Assembly (NCBI GenBank): GCA_002418835.1
Contig: DIEX01000013.1
Span: forward strand, 59,268 to 123,267
Direction of reading: 5' to 3'
Source of the DNA: Spirochaetia bacterium UBA5763
GTDB lineage: Bacteria; Spirochaetota; UBA4802; UBA5550
Length of the DNA: 64,000 bases
The position numbers were made by a program, and so were the translations under genes. Numbering within the stretch: the stretch's first letter is position 1; every line of letters starts with the position of its first letter. The notes under the pieces were generated by a model, which saw nothing but the letters and a program-made list of their open reading frames with translations, did not search any database and was not told the DNA's origin. Shown here piece after piece: positions 54,954 through 63,981 of this stretch.

Positions 54954-54990
54954 TTATAAACCGGATTAAAAATTTAAATCCGGTTTATAA
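54954..54990. promoter_or_regulatory. 14-bp perfect inverted repeat upstream of the ORF6N gene
   Basis: TTATAAACCGGATT (54954-54967) and AATCCGGTTTATAA (54977-54990) around a nine-base AT loop. It begins 18 bases before the ORF6N start codon. It may be an operator for ORF6N, or a terminator for plus-strand transcription from alr that became separated by the ORF6N gene. Confidence 0.55.
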
Positions 54991-55099
54991 TATATACGAT
55001 TGATAAAGTTGATTTTTGAAAAATTTTTTAATGAATTAATATTGACTAATACAGTGCTTAATTAATTGCTGTAATTATAGAGTTTAAGAAGGTAACACA

Positions 55100-55369
55100 A
55101 TGATCGAAAGCAGCACAGCAAAAAAAGAGATTATATATCCGGCAGAGGTAATATTCAAATCAGTTTTCCGGAACAGGCCGTACACAATGGACAGCATCAG
55201 GAATATACTTGCTGAACATTGTATCCCGGATGGAAATGTAACTGCGAAAGAGAGTTCCGGCGGGAAATTTATATCCTATACTGTCACAGGAATCTTCCCT
55301 TCAGAGGAAAACCTGAATACAATCTGCACTCAGATTACAATGATTGAGGGATTCATGTCTCTATTCTAA
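55100..55369 (+). CDS. Small DUF493 (YbeD)-like protein
   Basis: An 89-residue protein with the general DUF493 layout: a start like IYPAEVIFKSVFRN, then a helix (MDSIRNILAEHC), SSGGKFISYTVTG, and a final segment (LNTICTQITMIEGF) resembling the ACT-like fold of YbeD. The function of this family is unknown. AAGAAGG precedes the ATG. Its end overlaps the convergent flavoprotein gene by nine bases. Confidence 0.65.
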   Translation: MIESSTAKKEIIYPAEVIFKSVFRNRPYTMDSIRNILAEHCIPDGNVTAKESSGGKFISYTVTGIFPSEENLNTICTQITMIEGFMSLF

Positions 55370-56584
55370 AAGCTGGCTCATCCCTGCTATAGCACCAGTG
55401 CTCCAGGCAAACTGAAGATTAAATCCGCCGCTGTCGCCGTCAATATCAAGCAGCTCCCCTGTAATGTAAAGATTCTTAACAAGCCTTGATTCCATTGTTG
55501 ATGGATCAATCTCGTCAACTGAAACTCCCCCTGCAGCAGCAACAGCTTCATCAAAACCGCGGCTTTTGCCAGGCTCGAATCTAAACGCTTTAAGTGCGGA
55601 GAGGATAGTTTCTACCTCTTTATCAGACAAAGACCCGTTTCTTTTTTCGGAATCAATTCCGGAAACAGATAGTATGACCTCCGGAACTCTCTCCTTCAGA
55701 ATCCCCAGAAGGCTGAAGCCCAGCTTTTTAATTTTATCTTCAAGAAGCAGTGTTATGATATCCTTAAGTTCGCCCCTTGATATCTGAGGGAAAAAATCAA
55801 GTGCAATCTCCGGGGTCTCTCCATTCAGTACACACTCATTCACCCATCTTGACACCTTAAGTGAAGCTGGACCGGAAATCCCGTATGCTGTAAAAAGAAG
55901 CTCATCGCAGGATTCAGCTATTACTCTTTTCCCGAGATAAACTTTCACTCCGCAGTCCCATTTAATCCCCTGAAGCCTGTGGAGAGCCTTAAGCGGAATA
56001 TTTATCGGCGTTATTACAGGAAACGGTTCGTAAACAGTATGCCCCAGGGCATGTGCAAGCTCGTAACCGCCCCGCGCTGCCCCTGTCTGCGGATAGGCAC
56101 AGCTACCACAGGAGAGGATCACTGAATCGAATTCCTCCTCTTCCATCCCTGCTGTTATCAGTTTGAAACCTTTTTTGAGGGGGATGATCTTATCTACTCT
56201 TCTGTGCACCCTGATCTCAACACTGCGTGCGGTAAGCTCATACTCAAAAACCTTCGGAATCAGAGAAGCCTGGAGAGATGCGGGGTAAAGTTTGCCGTCA
56301 TCCTCTTCAATAAATGGAACACCTATAGATCTGAAAAAAGCTTCTGTTTCAGGCAGAGCAAATTTCGCGAACACATTGTTAACGAATCCGGGATTCCGTC
56401 CGTGATACCTGCGGGCATTTATTCCGGTGTTTGATATATTACACCGTCCGTTCCCTGTTATAAGGATCTTCCTCCCGATCTTCTTCTGTTTTTCAAAAAG
56501 AACAACTGAACATTTTTCAGATGCAATCAGGGCGGCAGTGAGCCCCGAGGCTCCACCCCCTATAACAGCAACTCTCTTTTTCAT
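55361..56584 (-). CDS. NAD(P)/FAD-dependent oxidoreductase, BaiN/YhiN (HI0933) family
   Basis: A 407-residue flavoprotein. The N-terminal FAD motif is KRVAVIGGGASGLTAALIAS. Family segments are KKIGRKILITGNGRCNISNT, ILSCGSCAYPQTGAARGGYE and the C-terminal GGVSVDEIDPSTMES followed by GFNLQFAWSTGAIAG. The function of most members is unknown; one was proposed to act on bile-acid derivatives. It is the last gene of a minus-strand run beginning at glpX. Confidence 0.92.
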   Translation of the reverse strand: MKKRVAVIGGGASGLTAALIASEKCSVVLFEKQKKIGRKILITGNGRCNISNTGINARRYHGRNPGFVNNVFAKFALPETEAFFRSIGVPFIEEDDGKLYPASLQASLIPKVFEYELTARSVEIRVHRRVDKIIPLKKGFKLITAGMEEEEFDSVILSCGSCAYPQTGAARGGYELAHALGHTVYEPFPVITPINIPLKALHRLQGIKWDCGVKVYLGKRVIAESCDELLFTAYGISGPASLKVSRWVNECVLNGETPEIALDFFPQISRGELKDIITLLLEDKIKKLGFSLLGILKERVPEVILSVSGIDSEKRNGSLSDKEVETILSALKAFRFEPGKSRGFDEAVAAAGGVSVDEIDPSTMESRLVKNLYITGELLDIDGDSGGFNLQFAWSTGAIAGMSQLLE

Positions 56585-56607
56585 TCTTATGTTTCCGGTG
56601 AAATGAA

Positions 56608-57126
56608 CTATTTTTTAACTGCTTCCCAGCTGTCCTGAGTACCGGCATACCTGTAGTATCCGCGAATGATCTTTCTGTCTTTTGAAAAAATACCATAAAA
56701 TTCCTGTGTGAATGTGGCAGTGCCGCCGTATTTATCGATCTCTTCCCTTGATGTAATTGACCTTATAAAATATATTCTGTCTTCGTTCAGCTTTAAATTT
56801 TTTAGCGGCTGAGGAATGCCGTTCCCCCAGTTATGAAAGAGGATTGTTCCGTAAAAAGCACCATCGGCAATACCGATAAAAATCTCACCTTTATATGCGC
56901 CCATTTTAACATCAAAGGTCCCGGTGTGATTTTCAGCATCAGTAATTCCGCTATCCCTGATGCTGTTGCCTTTGATGATTCCGGTTTCACCGTTATCATG
57001 TTTTTCAACACTTACTGATGCTTCATCCTGAGAAGTAATGATGCCGGCTTCATCGGTTATATTCTTTTTAGCACAACAAAAACATGTGATAATTATTATT
57101 AATAGCAGAAGTAATCCTTTTCTCAT
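56608..57126 (-). CDS. Small lipoprotein of unknown function
   Basis: A protein of about 172 residues with a very hydrophobic leader (MRKGLLLLLIIIITCFCC) followed by a lipidatable Cys. The C-terminal part (GTFDVKMGAYKGEIFIGIAD through GIFSKDRKIIRGYYRYAG) looks like repeated beta strands. I do not recognise the family. The ATG at 57126 is preferred over GTG 57135, since GGAAGG lies at the right distance from it. It sits between a flippase-like membrane gene and the BaiN-like gene, with spacing of 20-30 bases on each side. Confidence 0.75.
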   Translation of the reverse strand: MRKGLLLLLIIIITCFCCAKKNITDEAGIITSQDEASVSVEKHDNGETGIIKGNSIRDSGITDAENHTGTFDVKMGAYKGEIFIGIADGAFYGTILFHNWGNGIPQPLKNLKLNEDRIYFIRSITSREEIDKYGGTATFTQEFYGIFSKDRKIIRGYYRYAGTQDSWEAVKK

Positions 57127-57155
57127 TAACCGCACCTTCCCTGTGTCAATCCAAG

Positions 57156-58187
57156 CTAAATCTTATTTGTATCTTCGTCAATTTTTATATCCTTCTTGAT
57201 AAGGCCTGCATAAAAGAGAAGAGCGATTCCGATCCCTGCCCATACAAAAGTTCTGAATCTCCTGATTATACCCACAGAGAGCCCTATTACAGGATCATAA
57301 CCCAGTATTTTAAGCGCAATAGAATATGATCCTTCACTTGTACCCACGTTCGCAGGGACGAAAAAGAGAGCACTTGTGGCGATAAACCCGAATATATATA
57401 CAAATAGAGCCTCAAGGAAGGTGAAACCTGCATAAGGAGAGATATATTTTACAATCAGAAATATTTCAAGTGAACAGGAAATAACTATGGAAAAATAATG
57501 CAGTGCAAGGGATATATAGAAATGATTAAGGTTATCCCTGCTGCTGAAGATGAAGGATATCTCCCTGTCAATTTTTTCTATCTTTTCACGCCTTGAATCG
57601 TTCATGAAGCGTTCCCTGATGAAACCCGGAAGATTATTGATTATCCCGATTATTACTCCGTTACTGTGCCCCCTCAGAATCCTGAAACCTATTACAAGCA
57701 TGGCAATAAAGAAAGCAAGAAGCCCCAGGAATGCCGCAAGGTTACTCATGAACTGTTCTCTGAACACGAAGAGCCCGGCAAGCATCCCCGTAAGCACCAT
57801 AAGCACATTCGATATTGTATGTATAAGCCTGTCAAGAACCACTGTTGCAATGCCTGTCCTGAAAGGAACAAGATCCCTGACATACATAGCCTTTAAAGGT
57901 TCACCTGCAACAGCACCCATTGCATTTATAGATGATGTGGCATCCCCTGCAACCCTTGCAAGAACGAACTTGTAGAACTTCCCCTTCTCAACAGGATAAT
58001 TGATTAAAACTCTCCATGCGTACGCAAGAAAGATATTGCTTATGATAAAGATAGAGCAAATAATCGCAAACCCGTCCCAGCCGATCTTCACTATATGATT
58101 TATTGTAACTTCAAGACCGAATGATCTGAACAGCAGTACAAGTATCAGCGCCCCGGTAAAAAGAAAAATATATTTTGAAAATTTCAT
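57156..58187 (-). CDS. Lysylphosphatidylglycerol synthase TM-region / flippase-like protein
   Basis: A 343-residue integral membrane protein with about eight hydrophobic segments of the UPF0104/LPG-synthase transmembrane type. Family marks: YAWRVLINYPV, ARVAGDATSSINAMGAVAGE and a late FVPANVGTSEGSYSIAL. It lacks the MprF catalytic domain, so it probably does not make lysyl-PG itself. Relatives are linked to lipid or glycolipid translocation. It is encoded directly after a GAF-SpoIIE phosphatase. Confidence 0.88.
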   Translation of the reverse strand: MKFSKYIFLFTGALILVLLFRSFGLEVTINHIVKIGWDGFAIICSIFIISNIFLAYAWRVLINYPVEKGKFYKFVLARVAGDATSSINAMGAVAGEPLKAMYVRDLVPFRTGIATVVLDRLIHTISNVLMVLTGMLAGLFVFREQFMSNLAAFLGLLAFFIAMLVIGFRILRGHSNGVIIGIINNLPGFIRERFMNDSRREKIEKIDREISFIFSSRDNLNHFYISLALHYFSIVISCSLEIFLIVKYISPYAGFTFLEALFVYIFGFIATSALFFVPANVGTSEGSYSIALKILGYDPVIGLSVGIIRRFRTFVWAGIGIALLFYAGLIKKDIKIDEDTNKI

Positions 58188-58212
58188 CTTATCCTTCCAT
58201 TAAATTCATTAT

Positions 58213-59973
58213 CTACAAATGTATAACCAGAATAGTCAGGTCATCTGCAAGCTCGGCATTCAGGGAATTCTCTCTCACTGCGTTTCTCATTATATTAAGC
58301 AGATGTTCTCCGCTTTCATTTATATTATTAATTACAATTTCACCAAGCTTTTTGAAACCCTCATCAATATCCATCTCCTCGCCATCCAGTGCTTCAACAA
58401 GGCCATCGGTAAAAAGCAGAAGGATATCCCCTTTTTCATACTCAGCTGATCCCCCGGCATAACCGGCGTTATCCGATATGCCAAGAGGTTTGCCTGATGT
58501 TTTGAGAGAGACAACCTCCGGGCTGCGTCTTCTTATAAGCATCTGTTCATTGTGCCCTGCTGATGAAAAAAACAGCTTTTTCCCGTTTTCATCCACAATA
58601 ATATAAAAAGCAGTTACAAACATCCCGTATTCAGATTCGTTGTAGATCAGCGTATTGCTCCCGGAAAAGAGAGACGCCGGGTCATAGTTTGTTTTCTGCT
58701 CGGCCCTCAGAATATTCTTCACGGTACCGGTGAAGAGTGCAGCAGGTATCCCCTTTCCTGAAACATCTGCAATGATAAAAGCGGAAATAGATTCGCTTAT
58801 TTCATAGAAGTCAAAAAAATCACCTCCAACCTCCCTTGCAGGCTCATAAAGAACAGCTATCGAGATTCCCCCTGAACAGTGAGGGATCCTTGCCAGGTTT
58901 TTCCTCTGAATATCAGAAGCAATCTTCACCTCCTGCATCAGCCTTCTTCGCTTCTCCTCGCTCCTCCTGTCTGAATAATTCCGGTATATCCCTGTTACAT
59001 GATTTATTATTGAAGAGAGCACATGCATTTCAAATTCGTCAAACAAACGGCGGTTCTTCTTATCTGTGAGATTAAGCACGCCTACAATATTACCGTTAAA
59101 AAACAGAGGAATCGACACAAAAGCATCTGACTTGTAGCCTTCTCCCCGCTTTGTGATAAAATCAGGTATATCAGTCATCACATTCTGTACGTTCATAGCT
59201 TTCCCGTTTCTGAAAACGTATGCGGCAATTGATTCATCATTTATAACAGTCCCCTCCGGAATCGATGAACCGTACGAAGCAGTAACCTCAAGCTGCTTTC
59301 TCTCCCTGTTATAAAATATCAGCGAAGCCCTTTCAACATCCAGAGACGCGGCGAGAATACCGAGAACACGCCTGAAAAATTCCACTTCATCAGAAGCGGC
59401 AACAGCGGCATTTGAAAGTTCATAAAGAGCGTTAAGCTCCTCCATCCTCTTTTTAAGATCCTCGTAAAGCATACGATTTGTTATGGCAGCAGCGGAGATC
59501 ATTGATATGATCTCCATCAGACTCCTCTCTTTTCCGGTATAGTCTGCGCCTCCGGTAAAATTGATGACTTCAATCACTCCCACAGACTCACCATGTGCAG
59601 TCATAGGTGTACAGATCAGGTTACATATCCCCCCGCCTGTTATTTTACCCATACCATCAAAAAGAACATCATCTGCACCGCTGTTATTTAAAACAACAGT
59701 CTCCCTGTTAGAAAAAGCATGCCACTCAACACCGGGCTCACCGGGTAGAGGCTCACCGGTTATTATATCTTTATCAGAATCAGTATTTGATCTGAAGTGG
59801 AGCTTATTATCATTTTTGTTATAAAGAAGCAGATACGCTTTCTCTGACTTTGTTAATTCCGCAGAAATATTTACGATAGACTTATAGATGTCATCGAGAT
59901 GTTTTTTCGGAGATATCTCTTCATTTATTCTGAAAAATAGTGATACATCAATCTGAGATATTCCGTCCGGCAT
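58213..59973 (-). CDS. GAF-GAF-SpoIIE (PP2C) serine phosphatase
   Basis: A 586-residue soluble phosphatase. GAF 1 (about 20-170) contains GGICNLICTPMTAHGESVGV. GAF 2 (about 190-340) contains DAFVSIPLFFNGNIVGVLNL. A linker helix leads to the PP2C domain (about 370-586) with REVGGDFFDFYE, IADVSGKGIPAALF, FTDGLVEALDG and ELADDLTILVIHL, which supply the metal-binding Asp residues. It should dephosphorylate a STAS-domain anti-anti-sigma factor when its GAF ligands change; the partner is not in the window. glpX lies eight bases upstream, in the same direction. Confidence 0.93.
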   Translation of the reverse strand: MPDGISQIDVSLFFRINEEISPKKHLDDIYKSIVNISAELTKSEKAYLLLYNKNDNKLHFRSNTDSDKDIITGEPLPGEPGVEWHAFSNRETVVLNNSGADDVLFDGMGKITGGGICNLICTPMTAHGESVGVIEVINFTGGADYTGKERSLMEIISMISAAAITNRMLYEDLKKRMEELNALYELSNAAVAASDEVEFFRRVLGILAASLDVERASLIFYNRERKQLEVTASYGSSIPEGTVINDESIAAYVFRNGKAMNVQNVMTDIPDFITKRGEGYKSDAFVSIPLFFNGNIVGVLNLTDKKNRRLFDEFEMHVLSSIINHVTGIYRNYSDRRSEEKRRRLMQEVKIASDIQRKNLARIPHCSGGISIAVLYEPAREVGGDFFDFYEISESISAFIIADVSGKGIPAALFTGTVKNILRAEQKTNYDPASLFSGSNTLIYNESEYGMFVTAFYIIVDENGKKLFFSSAGHNEQMLIRRRSPEVVSLKTSGKPLGISDNAGYAGGSAEYEKGDILLLFTDGLVEALDGEEMDIDEGFKKLGEIVINNINESGEHLLNIMRNAVRENSLNAELADDLTILVIHL

Positions 59974-59981
59974 GCTTATCC

Positions 59982-60932
59982 TTAAAATATTGGTTTATAA
60001 TCAAACTTGTGAACCGCGTTTATGAATCTAACAGTATGTGTCTGCTGTCTTATGACGATGGAGTTAGTCCGTGCACCTCCGGAAAAATACTGCACACCGG
60101 GGAGAAGAACACCATCAGTTACTCCGGTAATTGATATCAGGATATCCTCGGTTTTTACAAGATCCCTGATTTTATAAATTCTGTCCGGATTACCCCTTCC
60201 AAGATTTTCCGCCACAGTCTTTTCAAAATAATCGTTATAAAAAACTTTTGTCTGCATGTCCCCATCCAGGCACTTCAGTCCTGCTGCCGCTATAACAGCC
60301 TCCTTCGCTCCCCCCACTCCCATCATTATATCAATTGATGAATTTTCTATTGCTGTGGAGATTACACCGGATATATCACCATCTGTTATAAAACTTATCC
60401 TTGCACCGGTTTTTCGTATATCCTCAACAAGCTGCCAGTTTATCTCCCTGTCAAGAACGCATACTGTTATATCTTCAATATACTTACCTTTTGCCCTGGC
60501 GACTCTTTTTATATTAATATCCGGAGGTTCATTTATATCAACAACGCCCTTTGCATCAGGCCCCACAGCTATTTTATGCATCATACAGGGGGGGACTTTC
60601 ATAAAACAGTTTTTACTCCCTATTGCAACAACAGATATGGAGTTATGCCCGCCGAGAGCGCATGTCCTCTTCCCCTCAAGCGGTTTTACTGCTATATCAA
60701 CTTTTACCCCTTCTCCCGTACCCACTTTTCTCCCGTCATACAGATACAGGTCCCTGTTTGAGGCGCCTATTACCACTTCGCCGTTAATATCCATTCTCTC
60801 AAGGAGTTTCCACATAGCTTCATCAGAAGATCTGTAGCAGAGCTCATCATCCCCTTTACCCATGTATCTGCTGGCGTAAAGCGCAGAGAGCTCCGTAAGC
60901 CTGGTGGCCTCAAGAGTGAGGTTCCTGTTCAT
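59982..60932 (-). CDS. glpX: Class II fructose-1,6-bisphosphatase
   Basis: An enzyme of about 316 residues hydrolysing fructose-1,6-bisphosphate in gluconeogenesis. Motifs: NLTLEATRLTELSALYASRY, GKGDDELCYRSSDEAM, GEGVKVDIAVKPLEGKR and MGVGGAKEAVIAAAGLKCLD. The start at 60932 is chosen over 60971 because GGAGG lies five bases before it and homologues begin MNRNLTLE. It probably leads the minus-strand operon glpX, SpoIIE, flippase-like, lipoprotein, BaiN-like. Its counterpart pyruvate kinase is elsewhere in the window. Confidence 0.95.
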   Translation of the reverse strand: MNRNLTLEATRLTELSALYASRYMGKGDDELCYRSSDEAMWKLLERMDINGEVVIGASNRDLYLYDGRKVGTGEGVKVDIAVKPLEGKRTCALGGHNSISVVAIGSKNCFMKVPPCMMHKIAVGPDAKGVVDINEPPDINIKRVARAKGKYIEDITVCVLDREINWQLVEDIRKTGARISFITDGDISGVISTAIENSSIDIMMGVGGAKEAVIAAAGLKCLDGDMQTKVFYNDYFEKTVAENLGRGNPDRIYKIRDLVKTEDILISITGVTDGVLLPGVQYFSGGARTNSIVIRQQTHTVRFINAVHKFDYKPIF

Positions 60933-61131
60933 AAATCCTCCGAATGGGTCTTTATCTGAAAAGTATTTCATAATAGTCTGTCATATTATCGCCATAAGAG
61001 CATATTTTCAAGACTTTTTCCATCTGATAAAATTTCGGAGGGGTCAAGGATTAATATGATTATTTTATGTCGGATTAATAAATAGGCTTAAAAACGATTA
61101 AGATTATAATTTAAGTATGATAGTGAAATAC

Positions 61132-61157
61132 GAACAAGAGGCTTAAGCCTCTTGTTC
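61132..61157. terminator. Perfect 26-base palindrome downstream of the M23 gene
   Basis: GAACAAGAGGC, TTAA, GCCTCTTGTTC: both arms are exact. It lies 62 bases past the end of the M23 lipoprotein gene and about 200 bases upstream of the glpX start. It has no T-run on the minus side. It could be a terminator, an operator or a repeat. Confidence 0.5.
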
Positions 61158-61219
61158 AAATCATATCATCATGCAAATCAAAAATCAGATAATGATTACT
61201 GAATAATCGTTTATCCGGG

Positions 61220-62194
61220 TTAAAATTTATATTTTGGGTCTACATATTTATAGAATTTGTCGTAAGGAATTTGAGATCTGAGATCTAAATCAGTTCCTGA
61301 TGCACAGAAAGTTGTGCTACCCTTTTCTGTTCCAATATGAACATGCGGTGGATAAATCTGTTTGCCATTGCCTGTACCTCCTTGCAAACCCGCATAATAA
61401 CGACCACTAATAGATTTACCTTTTGTAATATAGCCTTCATAACGTTTAGCATGTAAAAAGAAATATGTTGAATTCTCCCGAGAAACATAAAGAGCCAGTT
61501 TGCCCATTCCGCTACCATCATGCTGAACCTCATTAACTATACCACTGACAACTGTTCTGAATGTTCCATCCCCCTCCAGTTGATTTACATTCATATCGAT
61601 ACCCTCATGAACGCCTATGGCTGGATCATATTCGCCCCACATATAATATGCATATCTTATATGTATATGGTTTATAAAATCGGTTTCTGTGAATAGATCA
61701 AATGCTATAGATCTGGCTTTCATTACATATTCATCAATTCTCGCTGTGTCAACGTCAGGATGAAACTTCTGGTTTGGCTTCCCATTGACAGTGCAGACTT
61801 TCCATTTTGGAGCAACAGCTCTTGAATTATCACTCATTATTGGAACATCAATAGTGAAATTTTTAATTTTTGCTTTTGTTGCTTCATCTTTACCCTCAGT
61901 TATTGACCTGATATTGGAAAAACCGCTTCTAATGATTTCTAAAGACTCAGCTTCAGTAAATCCCACCTCCTGAAGATAAACTTCATCAACACCCATGTTT
62001 TCAAATGTCTCAGACGGGAGATCAATAAATCTGACTTTTTTTGTCGGGACATTTTCATCATCAGTACCTGTATATGTCCCGTCAGTACCATTTTCAATAG
62101 CGCTGACACCGGCTGAATTATCATCTTCGCCGGCATAGTCGCATCCGGTTAATAAAAAAATTAAGGATAATAAGACAAAAACAGTTTTCTTCAT
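61220..62194 (-). CDS. M23-type metallopeptidase-like lipoprotein
   Basis: A 324-residue lipoprotein (LLTGC, Cys18). The C-terminal LytM/M23 fold is supported by the zinc ligands His196 and Asp200 (VHEGIDMNV) and the His284-x-His286 pair (PPHVHIG), with His248 between them and a GxGKLALYV-like strand. M23 enzymes cut peptidoglycan peptides. The N-terminal 120 residues are of unknown type (MGVDEVYLQEVGFTEAESLE). GGAGGGG lies just before the ATG. It pairs with the next lipoprotein gene upstream, 30 bases away. Confidence 0.8.
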   Translation of the reverse strand: MKKTVFVLLSLIFLLTGCDYAGEDDNSAGVSAIENGTDGTYTGTDDENVPTKKVRFIDLPSETFENMGVDEVYLQEVGFTEAESLEIIRSGFSNIRSITEGKDEATKAKIKNFTIDVPIMSDNSRAVAPKWKVCTVNGKPNQKFHPDVDTARIDEYVMKARSIAFDLFTETDFINHIHIRYAYYMWGEYDPAIGVHEGIDMNVNQLEGDGTFRTVVSGIVNEVQHDGSGMGKLALYVSRENSTYFFLHAKRYEGYITKGKSISGRYYAGLQGGTGNGKQIYPPHVHIGTEKGSTTFCASGTDLDLRSQIPYDKFYKYVDPKYKF

Positions 62195-62224
62195 ACACCC
62201 CTCCTGGCTGGTTGATTTTTTTTA

Positions 62225-63448
62225 TTAAATTCTGCTGAAGTCAAAAACAGCGATTTTTAACGTCGTTGAGTTATCATCAGCTTTCACTAAAATTATAGTT
62301 GCTTTAGATCCATCTGGAGAAAGAGCCGGTATACATTCAGTCCCATATCCCACAATAGCCTCACTGTGACATTCCCTGCCGCTTTTATAGTTATATGCTA
62401 TAAAACTGCTAATCGGTTTCATATTTATTGTCAGATCAGTCCAGTCTAAACATGAAAGAAAGACAACAGGTTCAGCGGATGAAGCCAGCCGGTAATCCGT
62501 CCTTCTTGTCTTTATATTTTCAGGGAGCGGCAGTATTTCAACAAAACCTGTTTCTGCATTATATTTTTCGAACCTGTTCAGATGGTAACCGCCTCCGTCA
62601 ACAATATCGCACTTAATATAGCAGAGGTTTTCTGAACCCCAGAAAGCGCGAGTATCGTAGGTATATGGCCTTCTATATTTATTTGTTTTATAGCTTTTTT
62701 TCAAAGTGTCTATTACTGTTACGCCGTTTATCACATCTCTTTTTGCTGAAGAGTAAATAAGTATATGCCTGCTGTCAGAAGACCAGTTTGGATAATTTAT
62801 TGATTCAACACCGTCAATATATATCGTTTCATTTTCTTTCTTTTGCCCGTTTATACCTGTATATATGATGTCAGCTCTGATTTTAGGTTCATGCCACAGA
62901 GATGCGATTTTTTCACCATCGGGAGAGATTTCTATAAGATGTAGCCCGAAATCTTCAATAGGATATCTGTACCTGTATATTACTTTTTTCTCGCTGAATG
63001 AATAGATAACCAGCTCTTTACCTGTTTTGAAGGCAAAGGCGGAGTTATTTATTTTTTTTACATATAAAAAAAACGGTTCATCTCCCATGGGATATTCAGT
63101 AATCTTTTCTAATTTATCATTTGATAAATCATATCTGTAAAATTCATACATCGTTTTTAACCAATCGGGTTTTTCAGCAGGTTTTAAGCTCGGGTCCATC
63201 TGTTCATAGTATTTAGCAGCCATGATTATTATTGAATTGCTGTCCAGCCATGCCGCATTAAGCCTGTTATAGTTTTCAAGTGACGGCAATGTAAGTATTT
63301 TTAACGGCACATTTTTGGTCTCTGAATGAGCCTCTTTAAAAAAATTCATAAATGAACTCCGGAAACCCAGAGGTTCAGCACCACAGGCTGTACAACAGCA
63401 AATTATCAATGAAATTAGCAAAATGAGTGATTTATTATTTATATTCAT
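62225..63448 (-). CDS. TolB-like beta-propeller lipoprotein
   Basis: A 407-residue lipoprotein (leader ILLISLIICCCTAC). The body has repeated propeller-type units: LIEISPDGEKIASLWHEP, PNWSSDSRHILIYSSA and PALSPDGSKATIILVKADD, each with the (S)PDG/SSDS turn of TolB/WD40-like repeats. No specific function can be assigned. There is no visible ribosome site at the start. It is the first gene of a two-gene lipoprotein unit with the M23-type gene. Confidence 0.75.
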   Translation of the reverse strand: MNINNKSLILLISLIICCCTACGAEPLGFRSSFMNFFKEAHSETKNVPLKILTLPSLENYNRLNAAWLDSNSIIIMAAKYYEQMDPSLKPAEKPDWLKTMYEFYRYDLSNDKLEKITEYPMGDEPFFLYVKKINNSAFAFKTGKELVIYSFSEKKVIYRYRYPIEDFGLHLIEISPDGEKIASLWHEPKIRADIIYTGINGQKKENETIYIDGVESINYPNWSSDSRHILIYSSAKRDVINGVTVIDTLKKSYKTNKYRRPYTYDTRAFWGSENLCYIKCDIVDGGGYHLNRFEKYNAETGFVEILPLPENIKTRRTDYRLASSAEPVVFLSCLDWTDLTINMKPISSFIAYNYKSGRECHSEAIVGYGTECIPALSPDGSKATIILVKADDNSTTLKIAVFDFSRI

Positions 63449-63667
63449 AATTTTTAATTCTTTATATTATAGTTTATATTTTCATTTTTAATCACCACTA
63501 AAAGAGCATATTGTCACTGTCAATTCTTTTTTAGAGCACTTAAAACAATTCATCCTAAGAACCGATAGTATTTAAGAAACAATATCGCCGACGGAGAACT
63601 TACCGGCGATTCTGTTACGATGCAATTTAATCTCTATACGAGGCTTTAATGGATACAGGCAAAGAAT

Positions 63668-63910
63668 TTGTGGATAGCAGGAACAGGCGAACTGGTAGTT
63701 ACAGACATGAGCAGTATCTTTACAAATCCGGCGGCTGGAGATTTTACTCTGAATAAACTGAGCCCAGCTATTGGCGCAGGTGCTGACATCTTTCCTTATT
63801 TCCCATCGGATATTTTCACAGGTTTTGACTGCAGAACACATATTAACGGTACACAGAGAAACGAGATGGGATCTTGGTGCGTATACACCCTAAGCATGTG
63901 TAAATTTTAA
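63668..63910 (+). pseudogene. Remnant of a right-handed beta-helix repeat protein (C-terminus)
   Basis: 80 codons that match only the end of parallel beta-helix proteins: FTNPAAGDFTLNKLSPAIGA followed by GAD, then a Gly-rich tail and MGSW in place of the usual DIGAYEY-like end. The only start is TTG, without a ribosome site, and an in-frame TAA lies at 63647-63649. The upstream part of such proteins, normally several hundred residues, is missing. It is most likely the 3' scar of a deleted or displaced gene. Confidence 0.6.
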
Positions 63911-63947
63911 CGGTTATTTATTACGTTATAACATTTTTGCCTCAGCT

Positions 63948-63981
63948 GTGTTAGAGTAAAAAGTCATTTACTCTCTAACAG
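63948..63981 (+). terminator. Hairpin after the beta-helix remnant
   Basis: TGTTAGAG and TAAA pair with TTTACTCTCTAACA across a two-base bulge, loop AAGTCA. There is no clear T-run. It may be the original terminator of the lost gene. Confidence 0.4.

Noticed and set aside
63572..63841. An 89-codon minus-strand frame at the window end
   Set aside because: Antisense to the beta-helix remnant; composition and lack of a start site argue against a gene.
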